Shown piece after piece: positions 6,929 through 12,778 of a stretch of 12,778 nucleotides of DNA; position 1 is the first letter of the stretch; each line of letters begins with the position of its first letter. Where the stretch lies: contig JBNMPS010000079.1 of the NCBI GenBank assembly GCA_051277005.1, positions 1-12,778 of the forward strand. The letters are read 5' to 3'. Origin of the DNA: Dasania sp051277005 (GTDB lineage: Bacteria; Pseudomonadota; Gammaproteobacteria; Pseudomonadales; Dasaniaceae). Position numbers and translations under genes: made by a program. The notes beneath the pieces were generated by a model that worked only from the letters and a program-made list of their open reading frames with translations, was not told where the DNA came from and ran no database searches.

Positions 6929-7732
6929 ATGGGACAGGTAGTGGTCACAAACATCGCATCCATCAACGCTCAACGCAATCTGACCCGTAGCGGTAATAGT
7001 TTAGCGACGTCGCTGCAAAGACTGTCATCAGGTTTGCGGATTAATAGCGCCAAAGACGATGCGGCCGGCTTACAAATCTCCAACCAGCTTACCTCGCAAA
7101 TTCGCGGTATGACCGTGGCAGCACGTAACGCTAGTGATGGTATTTCACTCGCCCAGATTGCTGAAGGTGCTATGGATGAGGTTACCAATATTTTCCAGCG
7201 CATGCGTGAGCTTGCCGCTCAATCAGCCAATGGCACTTACAGCACCAGCGAACGCGCATCACTAGATTCAGAATTCCAAGCACTTAAAGCCGAAGTATCG
7301 CGAATCGCTTCCAATACACGATTTGGCAACACCAATTTATTAAGTGGTGGCCTAGATACAACCCTGCAAGTGGTTGATAAGGGTGGCGAAACCATCAATA
7401 TCTCTATTGCCGATGTATCAACCGTCGCGGGTAATATAAGCACTGCGGCCAACGCGACTTTAGCGATGGTTTCTTTATCCCAAAAAATTACCGACGTGGA
7501 TAGCGCGCGCGGCAATCTAGGCGCCATTCAAAACCGCCTAGAATCGACCATCGCTAACGCCAATAGCAATATGGAAAACGCCTCTGCCGCTCGCTCACGT
7601 ATTCGTGATGCCGACTTTGCAGTAGAGACCACGAATTTAACACGCGCCCAGATCCTACAACAAGCGGGCACATCAGTGTTATCGCAGGCTAACGCGATAC
7701 CGCAGGGCGTACTGTCATTATTACAAACATAA
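6929..7732 (+). CDS. fliC: Flagellin 2 (most diverged copy)
   Basis: This 267-residue flagellin has the same architecture as Fla1 and AGGGGA 6 bp before ATG 6929. It lies 45 bp after fla1 with no terminator between, so it is almost certainly co-transcribed. It departs from the other four copies at many otherwise invariant positions: V6, S24, A97 (V in all others), Y104 within NGTYS, V149 in TLQVVDKGG, N214-M215 in ANSNMENAS, T235 in ETTNLTRA, and a final T. Several of these lie in the D0/D1 packing regions. The frame is intact and the core motifs QRLSSGLRINSAKDD and RSRIRDADFA are kept, so it is not a pseudogene. It may be a minor or position-specific subunit, or simply less constrained. Confidence 0.96.
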   Translation: MGQVVVTNIASINAQRNLTRSGNSLATSLQRLSSGLRINSAKDDAAGLQISNQLTSQIRGMTVAARNASDGISLAQIAEGAMDEVTNIFQRMRELAAQSANGTYSTSERASLDSEFQALKAEVSRIASNTRFGNTNLLSGGLDTTLQVVDKGGETINISIADVSTVAGNISTAANATLAMVSLSQKITDVDSARGNLGAIQNRLESTIANANSNMENASAARSRIRDADFAVETTNLTRAQILQQAGTSVLSQANAIPQGVLSLLQT

Positions 7733-7758
7733 TGAACTTTGAACGTAAGTAAAATCAC
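7730..7758 (+). repeat. Flagellin 3' trailer repeat, copy 2
   Basis: This is the counterpart of 6881-6909, beginning TAATGAACTTTGAACGTA at the fla2 stop; 21 of 29 bases match. No similar sequence follows fla3, fla4 or fla5. The rest of the 139-bp fla2-fla3 gap shows neither a sigma-28 promoter nor a convincing terminator. Confidence 0.6.
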
Positions 7759-7871
7759 GCTAATGGGTACTCTCGAATACAGCAATGAACCCTGAAATTA
7801 CAAATCAATACAGATACTTTATTTGAAAATTGACCAATCATTCAGTTAAACGGCCTCTAAGGAGAAAGAGA

Positions 7872-8672
7872 ATGTCACAAGTTGTCGCAACCAACATCGC
7901 ATCCATCAATGCCCAGCGCAATTTAACCCGCAGTGGCAATGATTTAGCCACATCGTTACAGAGACTTTCTTCTGGGCTACGCATTAACAGCGCCAAAGAT
8001 GATGCTGCGGGGCTACAAATATCCAACCAGCTAACGTCACAAATTCGCGGCATGACGGTAGCGGCACGTAATGCAAATGACGGTATTTCATTAGCCCAAA
8101 TTGCTGAAGGCGCGATGGATGAAGTCACCAATATCATGCAACGCATGAGAGAGCTAGCCGTTCAGGCCGCCAACGGCACCAATAGCACCACAGAGCGAAC
8201 CGCCCTGGACGCTGAATTCCAAGCCTTAAATTCTGAAATTGGCCGAATTGCCAACAATACCCGCTTTGGCAACACCAATCTATTAACCGGTAGCTTAGAT
8301 ACCACATTACAAGTGGGGGACAAAGGTGGCGAAACCATTGCTATTTCCATTAACTCGGTTCAATCCATAGGCGGTAACATTTTAACTTCCGCCGCGGCAT
8401 CAACCGCCATGTCCGCACTAACTGATGGCATTACATCGGTAGATGCCAAGCGCGGCGGCTTAGGCGCCATTCAAAACCGTCTAGAATCGACTATCGCCAA
8501 TGCCAATAGCATTATCGAAAACGCCTCAGCGGCCCGCTCACGTATTCGTGATGCCGACTTTGCCGTTGAAACAGCTAACCTAACCCGCGCCCAAATTCTT
8601 CAGCAGGCAGGCACATCGGTATTGAGCCAGGCCAACGCGATACCGCAGGGAGTACTATCACTACTCCAGTAA
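7872..8672 (+). CDS. fliC: Flagellin 3
   Basis: This 266-residue flagellin starts MSQ. AAGGAGA ends 7 bp before ATG 7872 and fixes the start; the TTG 14 codons upstream gives a non-flagellin N-terminus. Compared with the other copies it has N68 (RNAND), M89 in IMQRMRELAVQ, A99 in QAANGTNS, and NSEIGRIANNT in place of ASEVTRIA. The variable block (ISINSVQSIGGNILTSAAAS) is its own. Residues 197-266 equal Fla1, Fla4 and Fla5. The 139-bp gap from fla2 holds no promoter that I recognise, so transcription by read-through from the fla1 promoter is the simplest reading. A hairpin 13 bp downstream of the stop may end or process this first unit. Confidence 0.97.
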   Translation: MSQVVATNIASINAQRNLTRSGNDLATSLQRLSSGLRINSAKDDAAGLQISNQLTSQIRGMTVAARNANDGISLAQIAEGAMDEVTNIMQRMRELAVQAANGTNSTTERTALDAEFQALNSEIGRIANNTRFGNTNLLTGSLDTTLQVGDKGGETIAISINSVQSIGGNILTSAAASTAMSALTDGITSVDAKRGGLGAIQNRLESTIANANSIIENASAARSRIRDADFAVETANLTRAQILQQAGTSVLSQANAIPQGVLSLLQ

Positions 8673-8684
8673 TCAATAGAGCCA

Positions 8685-8718
8685 TGGCAGCCAGAGCGTG
8701 ACTCCGCTCTAACAGCCA
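8685..8718 (+). terminator. Hairpin after flagellin 3 (possible end of first unit)
   Basis: An inner stem AGAGCG (8693-8698) / CGCTCT (8705-8710) has a 6-base loop. An outer stem TGGC (8685-8688) / GCCA (8715-8718) is separated from it by a 4x4 internal loop. It begins 13 bp after the fla3 stop. No T-run follows, so it could be an RNA-processing or stabilising structure, or part of a Rho-dependent end, rather than an intrinsic terminator. The remaining bases up to the promoter at 8856 show no gene. Confidence 0.4.
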
Positions 8719-8855
8719 CGAAAATAATAGCCTTATTTAGTAACGCCATAGAGGGGTGAGAGCCTTTAAGCACCACTAAGTAAAGATATGCCCCTTACAA
8801 AACAGTCCGTTAGACCAGTAACAGAGGGGGTGTATTAAAAAAGCACAAAAAGTCC

Positions 8856-8882
8856 TAAAGCAATGCTTAAGACTGCCGATAT
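8856..8882 (+). promoter_or_regulatory. Sigma-28 (FliA) promoter for the second flagellin unit
   Basis: TAAAGCAA-N11-GCCGATAT has exact 11-bp spacing, and its -35 octamer is identical to that of the fla1 promoter. The spacers also share the string TTAAG, which suggests the two promoters descend from one. Predicted transcription starts near 8889, about 108 bases before the fla4 start codon, and probably continues through fla5, flaG and fliD. Confidence 0.82.
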
Positions 8883-8901
8883 AAGTGTACGAGAGAGAGA
8901 A

Positions 8902-8962
8902 AAGCTATCGCCCCAGAGCCGGGGTAAGGCTTAGAGAGTAGCGGAAACCCTGGAGCCCAGGG
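8902..8962 (+). promoter_or_regulatory. Structured 5' leader of flagellin 4
   Basis: The predicted leader holds two hairpins in series. The first is AAGC/CCCC (8902-8905, 8911-8914) pairing with GGGG/GCTT (8921-8924, 8929-8932). The second is CCCTGG (8948-8953) / CCAGGG (8957-8962). Three GGA trinucleotides lie in or near the second hairpin and the ribosome binding site (8943-8945, 8952-8954, 8984-8986). The leaders of fla1 and fliS are shorter and show no equivalent. Control of mRNA stability or translation is a reasonable inference. Confidence 0.42.
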
Positions 8963-8996
8963 CAAAGCTGACAAGTAACACCAGGAGTAGATAAAC

Positions 8997-9797
8997 ATGG
9001 CACAAGTCGTATCAACGAATATTGCATCATTGAATGCACAGCGTAACCTAACCAGAAGTGGCAACGATTTAGCCACTTCTTTACAACGCCTATCATCAGG
9101 TCTTCGCATTAATAGCGCCAAAGATGATGCGGCCGGCCTCCAGATCTCCAACCAACTCACCTCACAAATTCGTGGCATGACCGTAGCCGCTCGTAATGCC
9201 AGTGATGGCATCTCGCTCGCGCAGATTGCTGAAGGCGCGATGGACGAAGTTACCAACATCTTTCAGCGCATGCGTGAGCTAGCGGTACAGTCTGCTAACG
9301 GTACTAACAGCACTAATGAACGAGTTGCCCTTGACGCGGAATACCAAGCCCTAGCATCAGAGGTAACCCGGATCGCTGAAAATACCCGCTTCGGTAATAC
9401 TAATCTTATCAGCGGCGGCTTAGACACAACCCTGCAAGTAGGTGATAAAGGTGGTGAAACTATCGCTCTTTCCATCTCTACAGTATCAACAGTTGGTGGC
9501 GACTTACTCACATCGGCTACGGCTTCAACCGCACTTGGTGCTTTATCTGAGGCCATTATCGCCGTTGACAGCAAGCGCGGTAAGCTCGGTGCGATTCAAA
9601 ATCGTTTGGAATCTACCATTGCCAACGCCAACAGCATTATCGAAAATGCCTCAGCGGCTCGCTCGCGTATTCGTGATGCCGACTTTGCCGTTGAAACTGC
9701 TAACTTAACCCGCGCGCAAATTCTACAACAGGCAGGTACTTCAGTGTTGTCACAGGCCAATGCGATACCGCAAGGTGTATTGTCACTACTGCAGTAA
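8997..9797 (+). CDS. fliC: Flagellin 4
   Basis: This 266-residue flagellin starts MAQ, with CCAGGAG 9 bp before ATG 8997. With Fla5 it forms the closest pair: both have MAQVV, SLNAQRN and NERVALD-x-EYQALASEVTRIA. It differs from Fla5 mainly in S6, the ENTRFGNTNLIS stretch and the variable block (LSISTVSTVGGDLLTSATAS). It is the first gene of a second unit with its own sigma-28 promoter and a structured leader of ~108 bases, which suggests the array can be expressed as two separately tuned sets. Residues 197-266 are identical to three other copies. It keeps the LQRVRELAVQ-like surface (FQRMRELAVQSANGTNS, 89-105) known in enterobacterial flagellin as the TLR5 contact region. Confidence 0.97.
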   Translation: MAQVVSTNIASLNAQRNLTRSGNDLATSLQRLSSGLRINSAKDDAAGLQISNQLTSQIRGMTVAARNASDGISLAQIAEGAMDEVTNIFQRMRELAVQSANGTNSTNERVALDAEYQALASEVTRIAENTRFGNTNLISGGLDTTLQVGDKGGETIALSISTVSTVGGDLLTSATASTALGALSEAIIAVDSKRGKLGAIQNRLESTIANANSIIENASAARSRIRDADFAVETANLTRAQILQQAGTSVLSQANAIPQGVLSLLQ

Positions 9798-9838
9798 TGT
9801 AAAGGAATTAAACGAAAAAAAGTTAAAAAGATCTAACC

Positions 9839-9856
9839 GGCCAATGAGAGATGGCC
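9839..9856 (+). promoter_or_regulatory. Hairpin in the fla4-fla5 gap
   Basis: GGCCA (9839-9843) and TGGCC (9852-9856) form a perfect 5-bp GC-rich stem with an 8-base purine-rich loop (ATGAGAGA). It ends 4 bases before the fla5 ribosome binding site GGAG (9861-9864). It could protect the 5' end of a processed fla5 message or modulate ribosome access. Confidence 0.35.
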
Positions 9857-9870
9857 ACTAGGAGCAAATC

Positions 9871-10671
9871 ATGGCACAAGTCGTAGCAACCAATATTGCA
9901 TCACTGAATGCGCAGCGTAACCTAACTAGAAGCGGCAATGATCTAGCCACGTCTTTACAGCGCCTATCATCGGGCTTGCGTATTAATAGCGCCAAAGATG
10001 ATGCCGCAGGCTTACAAATTTCTAACCAGCTTACCTCGCAAATTCGCGGTATGACGGTTGCGGCACGTAATGCCAGCGACGGTATCTCGCTTGCACAAAT
10101 TGCTGAAGGCGCGATGGATGAAGTTACCAACATCTTTCAACGCATGAGAGAGCTTGCCGTGCAGTCGGCTAACGGCACCAATAGCACCAATGAGCGCGTT
10201 GCACTGGACGATGAGTACCAGGCGTTAGCGTCAGAAGTTACCCGTATCGCCTCAAATACTCGATTTGGTAATACCAATCTTCTAAGTGGCGGCTTAGATA
10301 CAACCCTGCAAGTAGGCGACAAAGGCGGCGAAACGATTGCTATTTCAATCGCCGAAGTTTCTACCGTTGGCGGCGACCTGCTATCACAGGGCGCAGCCTC
10401 AGAGGCTATGAGCGGTTTGACTGATGCTATTACCATTGTGGATGCCGCTCGCGGTAATTTAGGTGCCATTCAAAACCGCCTGGAATCTACCATTGCCAAC
10501 GCCAACAGCATTATCGAAAACGCCTCAGCGGCTCGCTCGCGTATTCGTGATGCCGACTTTGCCGTTGAGACCGCAAACTTAACCCGCGCGCAAATTCTAC
10601 AACAAGCAGGTACTTCAGTGTTGTCACAGGCCAATGCGATACCGCAAGGCGTACTATCCTTACTACAGTAA
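9871..10671 (+). CDS. fliC: Flagellin 5
   Basis: This 266-residue flagellin starts MAQ; GGAG (9861-9864) precedes ATG 9871 by 6 bp. It is nearest to Fla4 but has its own variable block (ISIAEVSTVGGDLLSQGAAS) with DAARGNLGAI in place of DSKRGKLGAI, the latter replacement shared in part with Fla2 (DSARGNLGAI). The last third is almost identical to fla4 at the nucleotide level while the first third is not. It lies 73 bp after fla4 with no terminator, and flaG starts 61 bp later, so it is in the second unit. All D0/D1 core motifs are intact. Confidence 0.97.
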   Translation: MAQVVATNIASLNAQRNLTRSGNDLATSLQRLSSGLRINSAKDDAAGLQISNQLTSQIRGMTVAARNASDGISLAQIAEGAMDEVTNIFQRMRELAVQSANGTNSTNERVALDDEYQALASEVTRIASNTRFGNTNLLSGGLDTTLQVGDKGGETIAISIAEVSTVGGDLLSQGAASEAMSGLTDAITIVDAARGNLGAIQNRLESTIANANSIIENASAARSRIRDADFAVETANLTRAQILQQAGTSVLSQANAIPQGVLSLLQ

Positions 10672-10686
10672 AAGGTAATATTATAT

Positions 10687-10709
10687 TCACTAGGGCACTA
10701 ATCTGGTGA
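10687..10709 (+). promoter_or_regulatory. Hairpin in the fla5-flaG gap
   Basis: TCACTAG (10687-10693) pairs with CTGGTGA (10703-10709) over 7 bp with one G-U pair and a 9-base loop. No T-run follows, so it is unlikely to stop transcription fully. It may partly attenuate read-through from flagellin into flaG or protect flagellin mRNA 3' ends. Confidence 0.35.
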
Positions 10710-10732
10710 CACATTAAAAAGAGAGAAACGAA

Positions 10733-11155
10733 ATGACCACCGGTATAACAGACTTGTCAGACAGGTTCTCCGGTACCGCTCAAGCTCAAGCGCAAACAAC
10801 ATCGGAATCACCTTCGGCGCAGGAAACTGCGCCGAGGGATCCTATCGTCCCCAAAAAAGTTGTTGCGTCACAGCAAGCGAATGACGCCGAGAACAACCTC
10901 AAAAAAGCCATAGAGGTCGACTTAAGTGATCCAAAGGTAGTCAATGAGGTGCTTGATAAGCTCAACCTGGCTATTGAGAAAATTCAAACAGGCTTGAACT
11001 TTAGTATTGACGAGACGCGTGGTGATGTCATTATTAAGGTTGTTGACCAATCTACCGACGAGACGATTCGCCAAATCCCTTCTGAAGAAATGCTTAGAAT
11101 TTACCAACGCCTGCAAGAAGTAAACAGCCTGTTATTTGATGATATTAAGGTATAA
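10733..11155 (+). CDS. flaG: FlaG family flagellar protein
   Basis: This 140-residue protein has the typical FlaG layout. A low-complexity N-terminus rich in Q, S, T and A (about 1-50) is followed by a conserved C-terminal domain. That domain shows LNLAIEKIQTGLNFSIDE, GDVIIKVVD, the hallmark ETIRQIPSEEMLRIYQRLQE, and an end with LLFDDIKV. FlaG is encoded between flagellin and fliD in many polar-flagellate gammaproteobacteria; loss in some species changes filament length. AGAGAG about 8 bp upstream is a modest ribosome binding site. It follows fla5 by 61 bp and precedes fliD by 92 bp, both gaps holding stem-loops. No own promoter was found, so it is probably expressed from the 8856 promoter at a level below that of flagellin. 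Confidence 0.93.
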   Translation: MTTGITDLSDRFSGTAQAQAQTTSESPSAQETAPRDPIVPKKVVASQQANDAENNLKKAIEVDLSDPKVVNEVLDKLNLAIEKIQTGLNFSIDETRGDVIIKVVDQSTDETIRQIPSEEMLRIYQRLQEVNSLLFDDIKV

Positions 11156-11165
11156 TCAGGCCTAA

Positions 11166-11210
11166 GGCTAAGCTTTTAGCCCGATGCGCCGATATCATTA
11201 ATAGGCGCAT
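11166..11210 (+). promoter_or_regulatory. Two hairpins in the flaG-fliD gap
   Basis: GGCTAA-GCTT-TTAGCC (11166-11181) is a tight 6-bp stem with a 4-base loop. ATGCGCC (11184-11190) and GGCGCAT (11204-11210) form a 7-bp stem with a 13-base loop. They are 2 bp apart and fill the middle of the 92-bp gap. Neither is followed by a T-run. They could act as a partial terminator or an RNase processing site that lowers the amount of fliD message relative to flagellin. Confidence 0.45.
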
Positions 11211-11247
11211 AGATTCTCATAGCCAAGGCATTGATTAAGGAGTTAAC

Positions 11248-12624
11248 GTGGCAATTGCAGCCTCAGGCATAGGTTCAGGCATAGACATACTCGGCCTTGT
11301 AGATCAGCTGGTTAATTCCAGTCGCGCTCGCCCAGAGCAATTACTCGATGATCGCGAATCCAAGCTAAGCGGTCAAATCTCATCTATCGGCACCCTTAAA
11401 AGCGCTATATCAACATTCCAAGATAGCCTCGAAAAACTCAATGACCCCGCATCGTTTCTTGTTTATAGCGGCAGCTCATCCGATGAAACCGTCGCTACCC
11501 TTACTGCCGGCGCCACCGCCCAGCCCGGTACCTTTGGCATTAATGTCACCCAGCTTGCAGTGGCAAACAAAGTCAGCACCACTGCGTTCGCAGACTCAGA
11601 TACTACTGCCGTAGGTACCGGCAACCTTACCGTCGCAAATGCCAATGGCGACAGTTTTATGCTCAGTTTTGCTGGTAGCGGTGACAATACACTGGACGCC
11701 ATTGCCAAATCTATCAACGATGCCTCAGACAACTTTGGTGTAACCGCCACAGTGATCAATATTGATGATGGCATAGGGGGCTTTGACAGCAAATTAGTGA
11801 TCACCGCCAATGAAACCGGCGAAGACTACGCCCTGACTTTAACCGCTGACCCCAGCCTGAATGCCCTGGATAATGCTACAGGCAGCTTAGCCAACGTCAC
11901 CACGGCCAAAAATGCCATCATTGAGATCGATGGTGTCGCTAATGTTTTTACCAGCCAATCCAACAAGGTAACGGGCGCCATTGACGGTGTAACATTAGAT
12001 CTGGTCAAGCTTGGGACAACTACCGCCATCGTAGCTGCCGACCAAGATGGCATTGTCGAAAACGTTGAAGCGTTTGTTGACTCTTATAACAAGATGATTG
12101 CTACGTTTAACATTCAAACCGCCTACAACGATGGCGAAGCCGGGCCACTATTCAGCGATGCCACCATCCGCAGCCTACGCTCACAAATAACGACGACCAT
12201 TGCGGATACCGTCCCCTCTGCCACCAGCAGCTATAACTCACTATCTGCTTTAGGAATTACCACCAACGATAATGGGGAGCTGTCCCTAGACAGTGCCGAG
12301 CTGAAAGAAGCACTTGATGCAGACTTCGACTCTGTATCCATCGTTTTTACCGCTACAGACGGTATAGCGACTCGACTTGATACGTCTGTTGAGCAATATA
12401 CCAAGTTTGCGGGACTACTCGACAGTAAAAAAGATTCGCTCAATACCCGCCTGGATTTAGTTGGCGATGCCAGGGAGAGACTGGAGTACCGGATTGGGAA
12501 AATGGAAGCCCGTTTAACGGCTCAATTTATTGCCATGGACGGGTTATTAGCGTCACTAAACTCTACGGGTAGTTTTTTGACTCAACAATTAGCAAATTTA
12601 CCTGGTTTCACCAGACCTAAATAA
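11248..12624 (+). CDS. fliD: Flagellar filament capping protein FliD (HAP2)
   Basis: This 458-residue protein is the usual FliD length. It forms the cap at the filament tip that inserts flagellin subunits. The N-terminal FliD_N domain begins SGIGSGIDILGLVDQLV, followed by the helical QLLDDRESKLSGQISSIGTL and LNDPASF. The middle is Thr/Ala/Asp-rich and beta-like. The C-terminal FliD_C domain has VEAFVDSYNKMIATFN, LRSLRSQI, SLSALGITTNDNGELSLD and a final coiled-coil helix ending GSFLTQQL (near residues 443-450). The start is GTG 11248, supported by AAGGAG (11237-11242); no nearby ATG gives the family N-terminus. It is followed after 52 bp by a FliT-like gene, but not by fliS, which lies on the other strand beyond the flagellins. 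Confidence 0.96.
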   Translation: MAIAASGIGSGIDILGLVDQLVNSSRARPEQLLDDRESKLSGQISSIGTLKSAISTFQDSLEKLNDPASFLVYSGSSSDETVATLTAGATAQPGTFGINVTQLAVANKVSTTAFADSDTTAVGTGNLTVANANGDSFMLSFAGSGDNTLDAIAKSINDASDNFGVTATVINIDDGIGGFDSKLVITANETGEDYALTLTADPSLNALDNATGSLANVTTAKNAIIEIDGVANVFTSQSNKVTGAIDGVTLDLVKLGTTTAIVAADQDGIVENVEAFVDSYNKMIATFNIQTAYNDGEAGPLFSDATIRSLRSQITTTIADTVPSATSSYNSLSALGITTNDNGELSLDSAELKEALDADFDSVSIVFTATDGIATRLDTSVEQYTKFAGLLDSKKDSLNTRLDLVGDARERLEYRIGKMEARLTAQFIAMDGLLASLNSTGSFLTQQLANLPGFTRPK

Positions 12625-12660
12625 GTATATTTAGTTGATAGACATTGATACTAAACCAGG
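12601..12660 (+). repeat. Complementary arms across the fliD stop codon
   Basis: CCTGGTTT (12601-12608, inside fliD) is a perfect complement of AAACCAGG (12653-12660, in the gap). The left arm can instead form a small local hairpin CTGGT-TTC-ACCAG (12602-12614). TTTAGT (12630-12635) can pair with ACTAAA (12650-12655). The alternatives overlap and exclude each other. Coupling of fliD and fliT-like translation is possible but unproven. Confidence 0.35.
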
Positions 12661-12676
12661 CAGCTCAACACCTACC

Positions 12677-12778
12677 ATGAAAAAAAGTGAACACCTCATA
12701 GCTTTGCACAAGGCCATTGCACTCAGCGAAAAAATTATGGACTCATTAAAAGACGGTGATTCAGATTTAGCGAATAGT
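12677..12778 (+). CDS. FliT-like flagellar chaperone, N-terminal part (3' truncated)
   Basis: The frame opens at ATG 12677 and runs to the window edge for 34 codons (MKKSEHLIALHKAIALSEKI and on through MDSLKDGDSDLANS). The helical pattern with ALSEKIMDSLKDGD resembles the first helix of FliT-type proteins (L-x-L-S-x-x-M-x-x-A-x-x-GDW). The position right after fliD is where fliT-type genes lie in related bacteria. FliT proteins chaperone FliD and in enterobacteria also bind FlhDC. The ribosome binding site is weak. The assignment rests on position and a short segment. Confidence 0.6.
   Translation, partial: MKKSEHLIALHKAIALSEKIMDSLKDGDSDLANS

Larger units (their letters stand above)
6080..10671 (+). 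repeat. Tandem array of five flagellin genes
   Basis: Five head-to-tail paralogues of nearly equal length align without internal gaps. They divide into MGQ (fla1, fla2), MSQ (fla3) and MAQ (fla4, fla5) types. Divergence is concentrated in codons 159-196; codons 197-266 encode one identical protein sequence in fla1, fla3, fla4 and fla5. The array arose by serial duplication, and the fla1/fla2 copies also share trailer DNA. Confidence 0.9.

Noticed and set aside
7830..7871. Upstream TTG start for flagellin 3
   Set aside because: The additional 14 residues are basic and unlike any flagellin N-terminus, and AAGGAGA sits directly before ATG 7872.
6080..10671. Phase-variation or recombinase-driven flagellin switching
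   Set aside because: There are no inverted flagellin cassettes, recombination sites or invertase gene in the window; all five genes are in the same orientation with complete starts.
6370..10714. Several open frames of 60-150 codons on the minus strand (and some on the plus strand) inside the flagellin genes
   Set aside because: They recur at equivalent places in every flagellin copy as a by-product of the conserved coding sequence, lack ribosome binding sites, and resemble no family.
5732..11247. Sigma-54 promoters (TGGCAC-N5-TTGC) in the flagellar gaps
   Set aside because: I scanned the gaps before fliS, fla1, fla4, flaG and fliD by eye and found no GG/GC pair with correct spacing.
1..12778. 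Mobile element, prophage, CRISPR or defence island
   Set aside because: No transposase, integrase, terminal repeats, regularly spaced repeats, tRNA or cas-like gene was seen; the genes are chromosomal housekeeping and flagellar types.

Overview
The window looks like a chromosomal segment of a marine-type gammaproteobacterium with mid-range G+C (judged by eye). The evidence is the flagellar gene content (flagellin array, flaG, fliD, a FliT-like gene), the sigma-28 promoter style (TAAAG / GCCGTTAA), and the housekeeping neighbours. I cannot name a genus from the sequence alone.

Layout. Positions 1-1727 (+) hold the 3' end of an FMN-binding glutamate-synthase-like gene, followed after 20 bp by a CPA1-type cation/proton antiporter. 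Positions 5123-1878 (-) hold a LemA protein, a long M48 membrane metallopeptidase and a small acidic protein that resembles the Imm10 immunity family. The last two are joined by a TAATG stop/start overlap. The lemA-M48 gap carries a REP-like set of complementary arms. Positions 5731-5327 (-) hold fliS, followed by a good intrinsic terminator.

From 6080 to the end (+) runs a flagellar filament locus: five tandem flagellin genes of 266-267 codons, then flaG, fliD (GTG start) and the first 34 codons of a FliT-like gene. I find three sigma-28-type promoters with the canonical 11-bp spacing. One drives fliS leftward and one drives the first flagellin rightward, facing apart across an AT-rich spacer. 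The third lies upstream of the fourth flagellin. The array therefore probably forms two transcription units, fla1-fla2-fla3 and fla4-fla5-flaG-fliD-(fliT).

How the genes work together: flagellin subunits are bound by the chaperone FliS, exported, and polymerised under the FliD cap. FlaG affects filament length or cap function, and FliT-like proteins chaperone FliD. The flagellins have only a short variable block (about residues 159-196) and no D2/D3 domains. Fla2 is the most diverged in otherwise invariant positions, and fla4/fla5 show a patch of unusually low synonymous divergence.

I found no rRNA, tRNA, CRISPR array, insertion sequence or phage gene. The window is mostly a recognisable flagellar locus. 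The less ordinary points are the inverted fliS with a divergent sigma-28 pair, the structured leader of fla4, the intercistronic hairpins of the second unit, and the Imm10-like gene coupled to a LemA/M48 pair.
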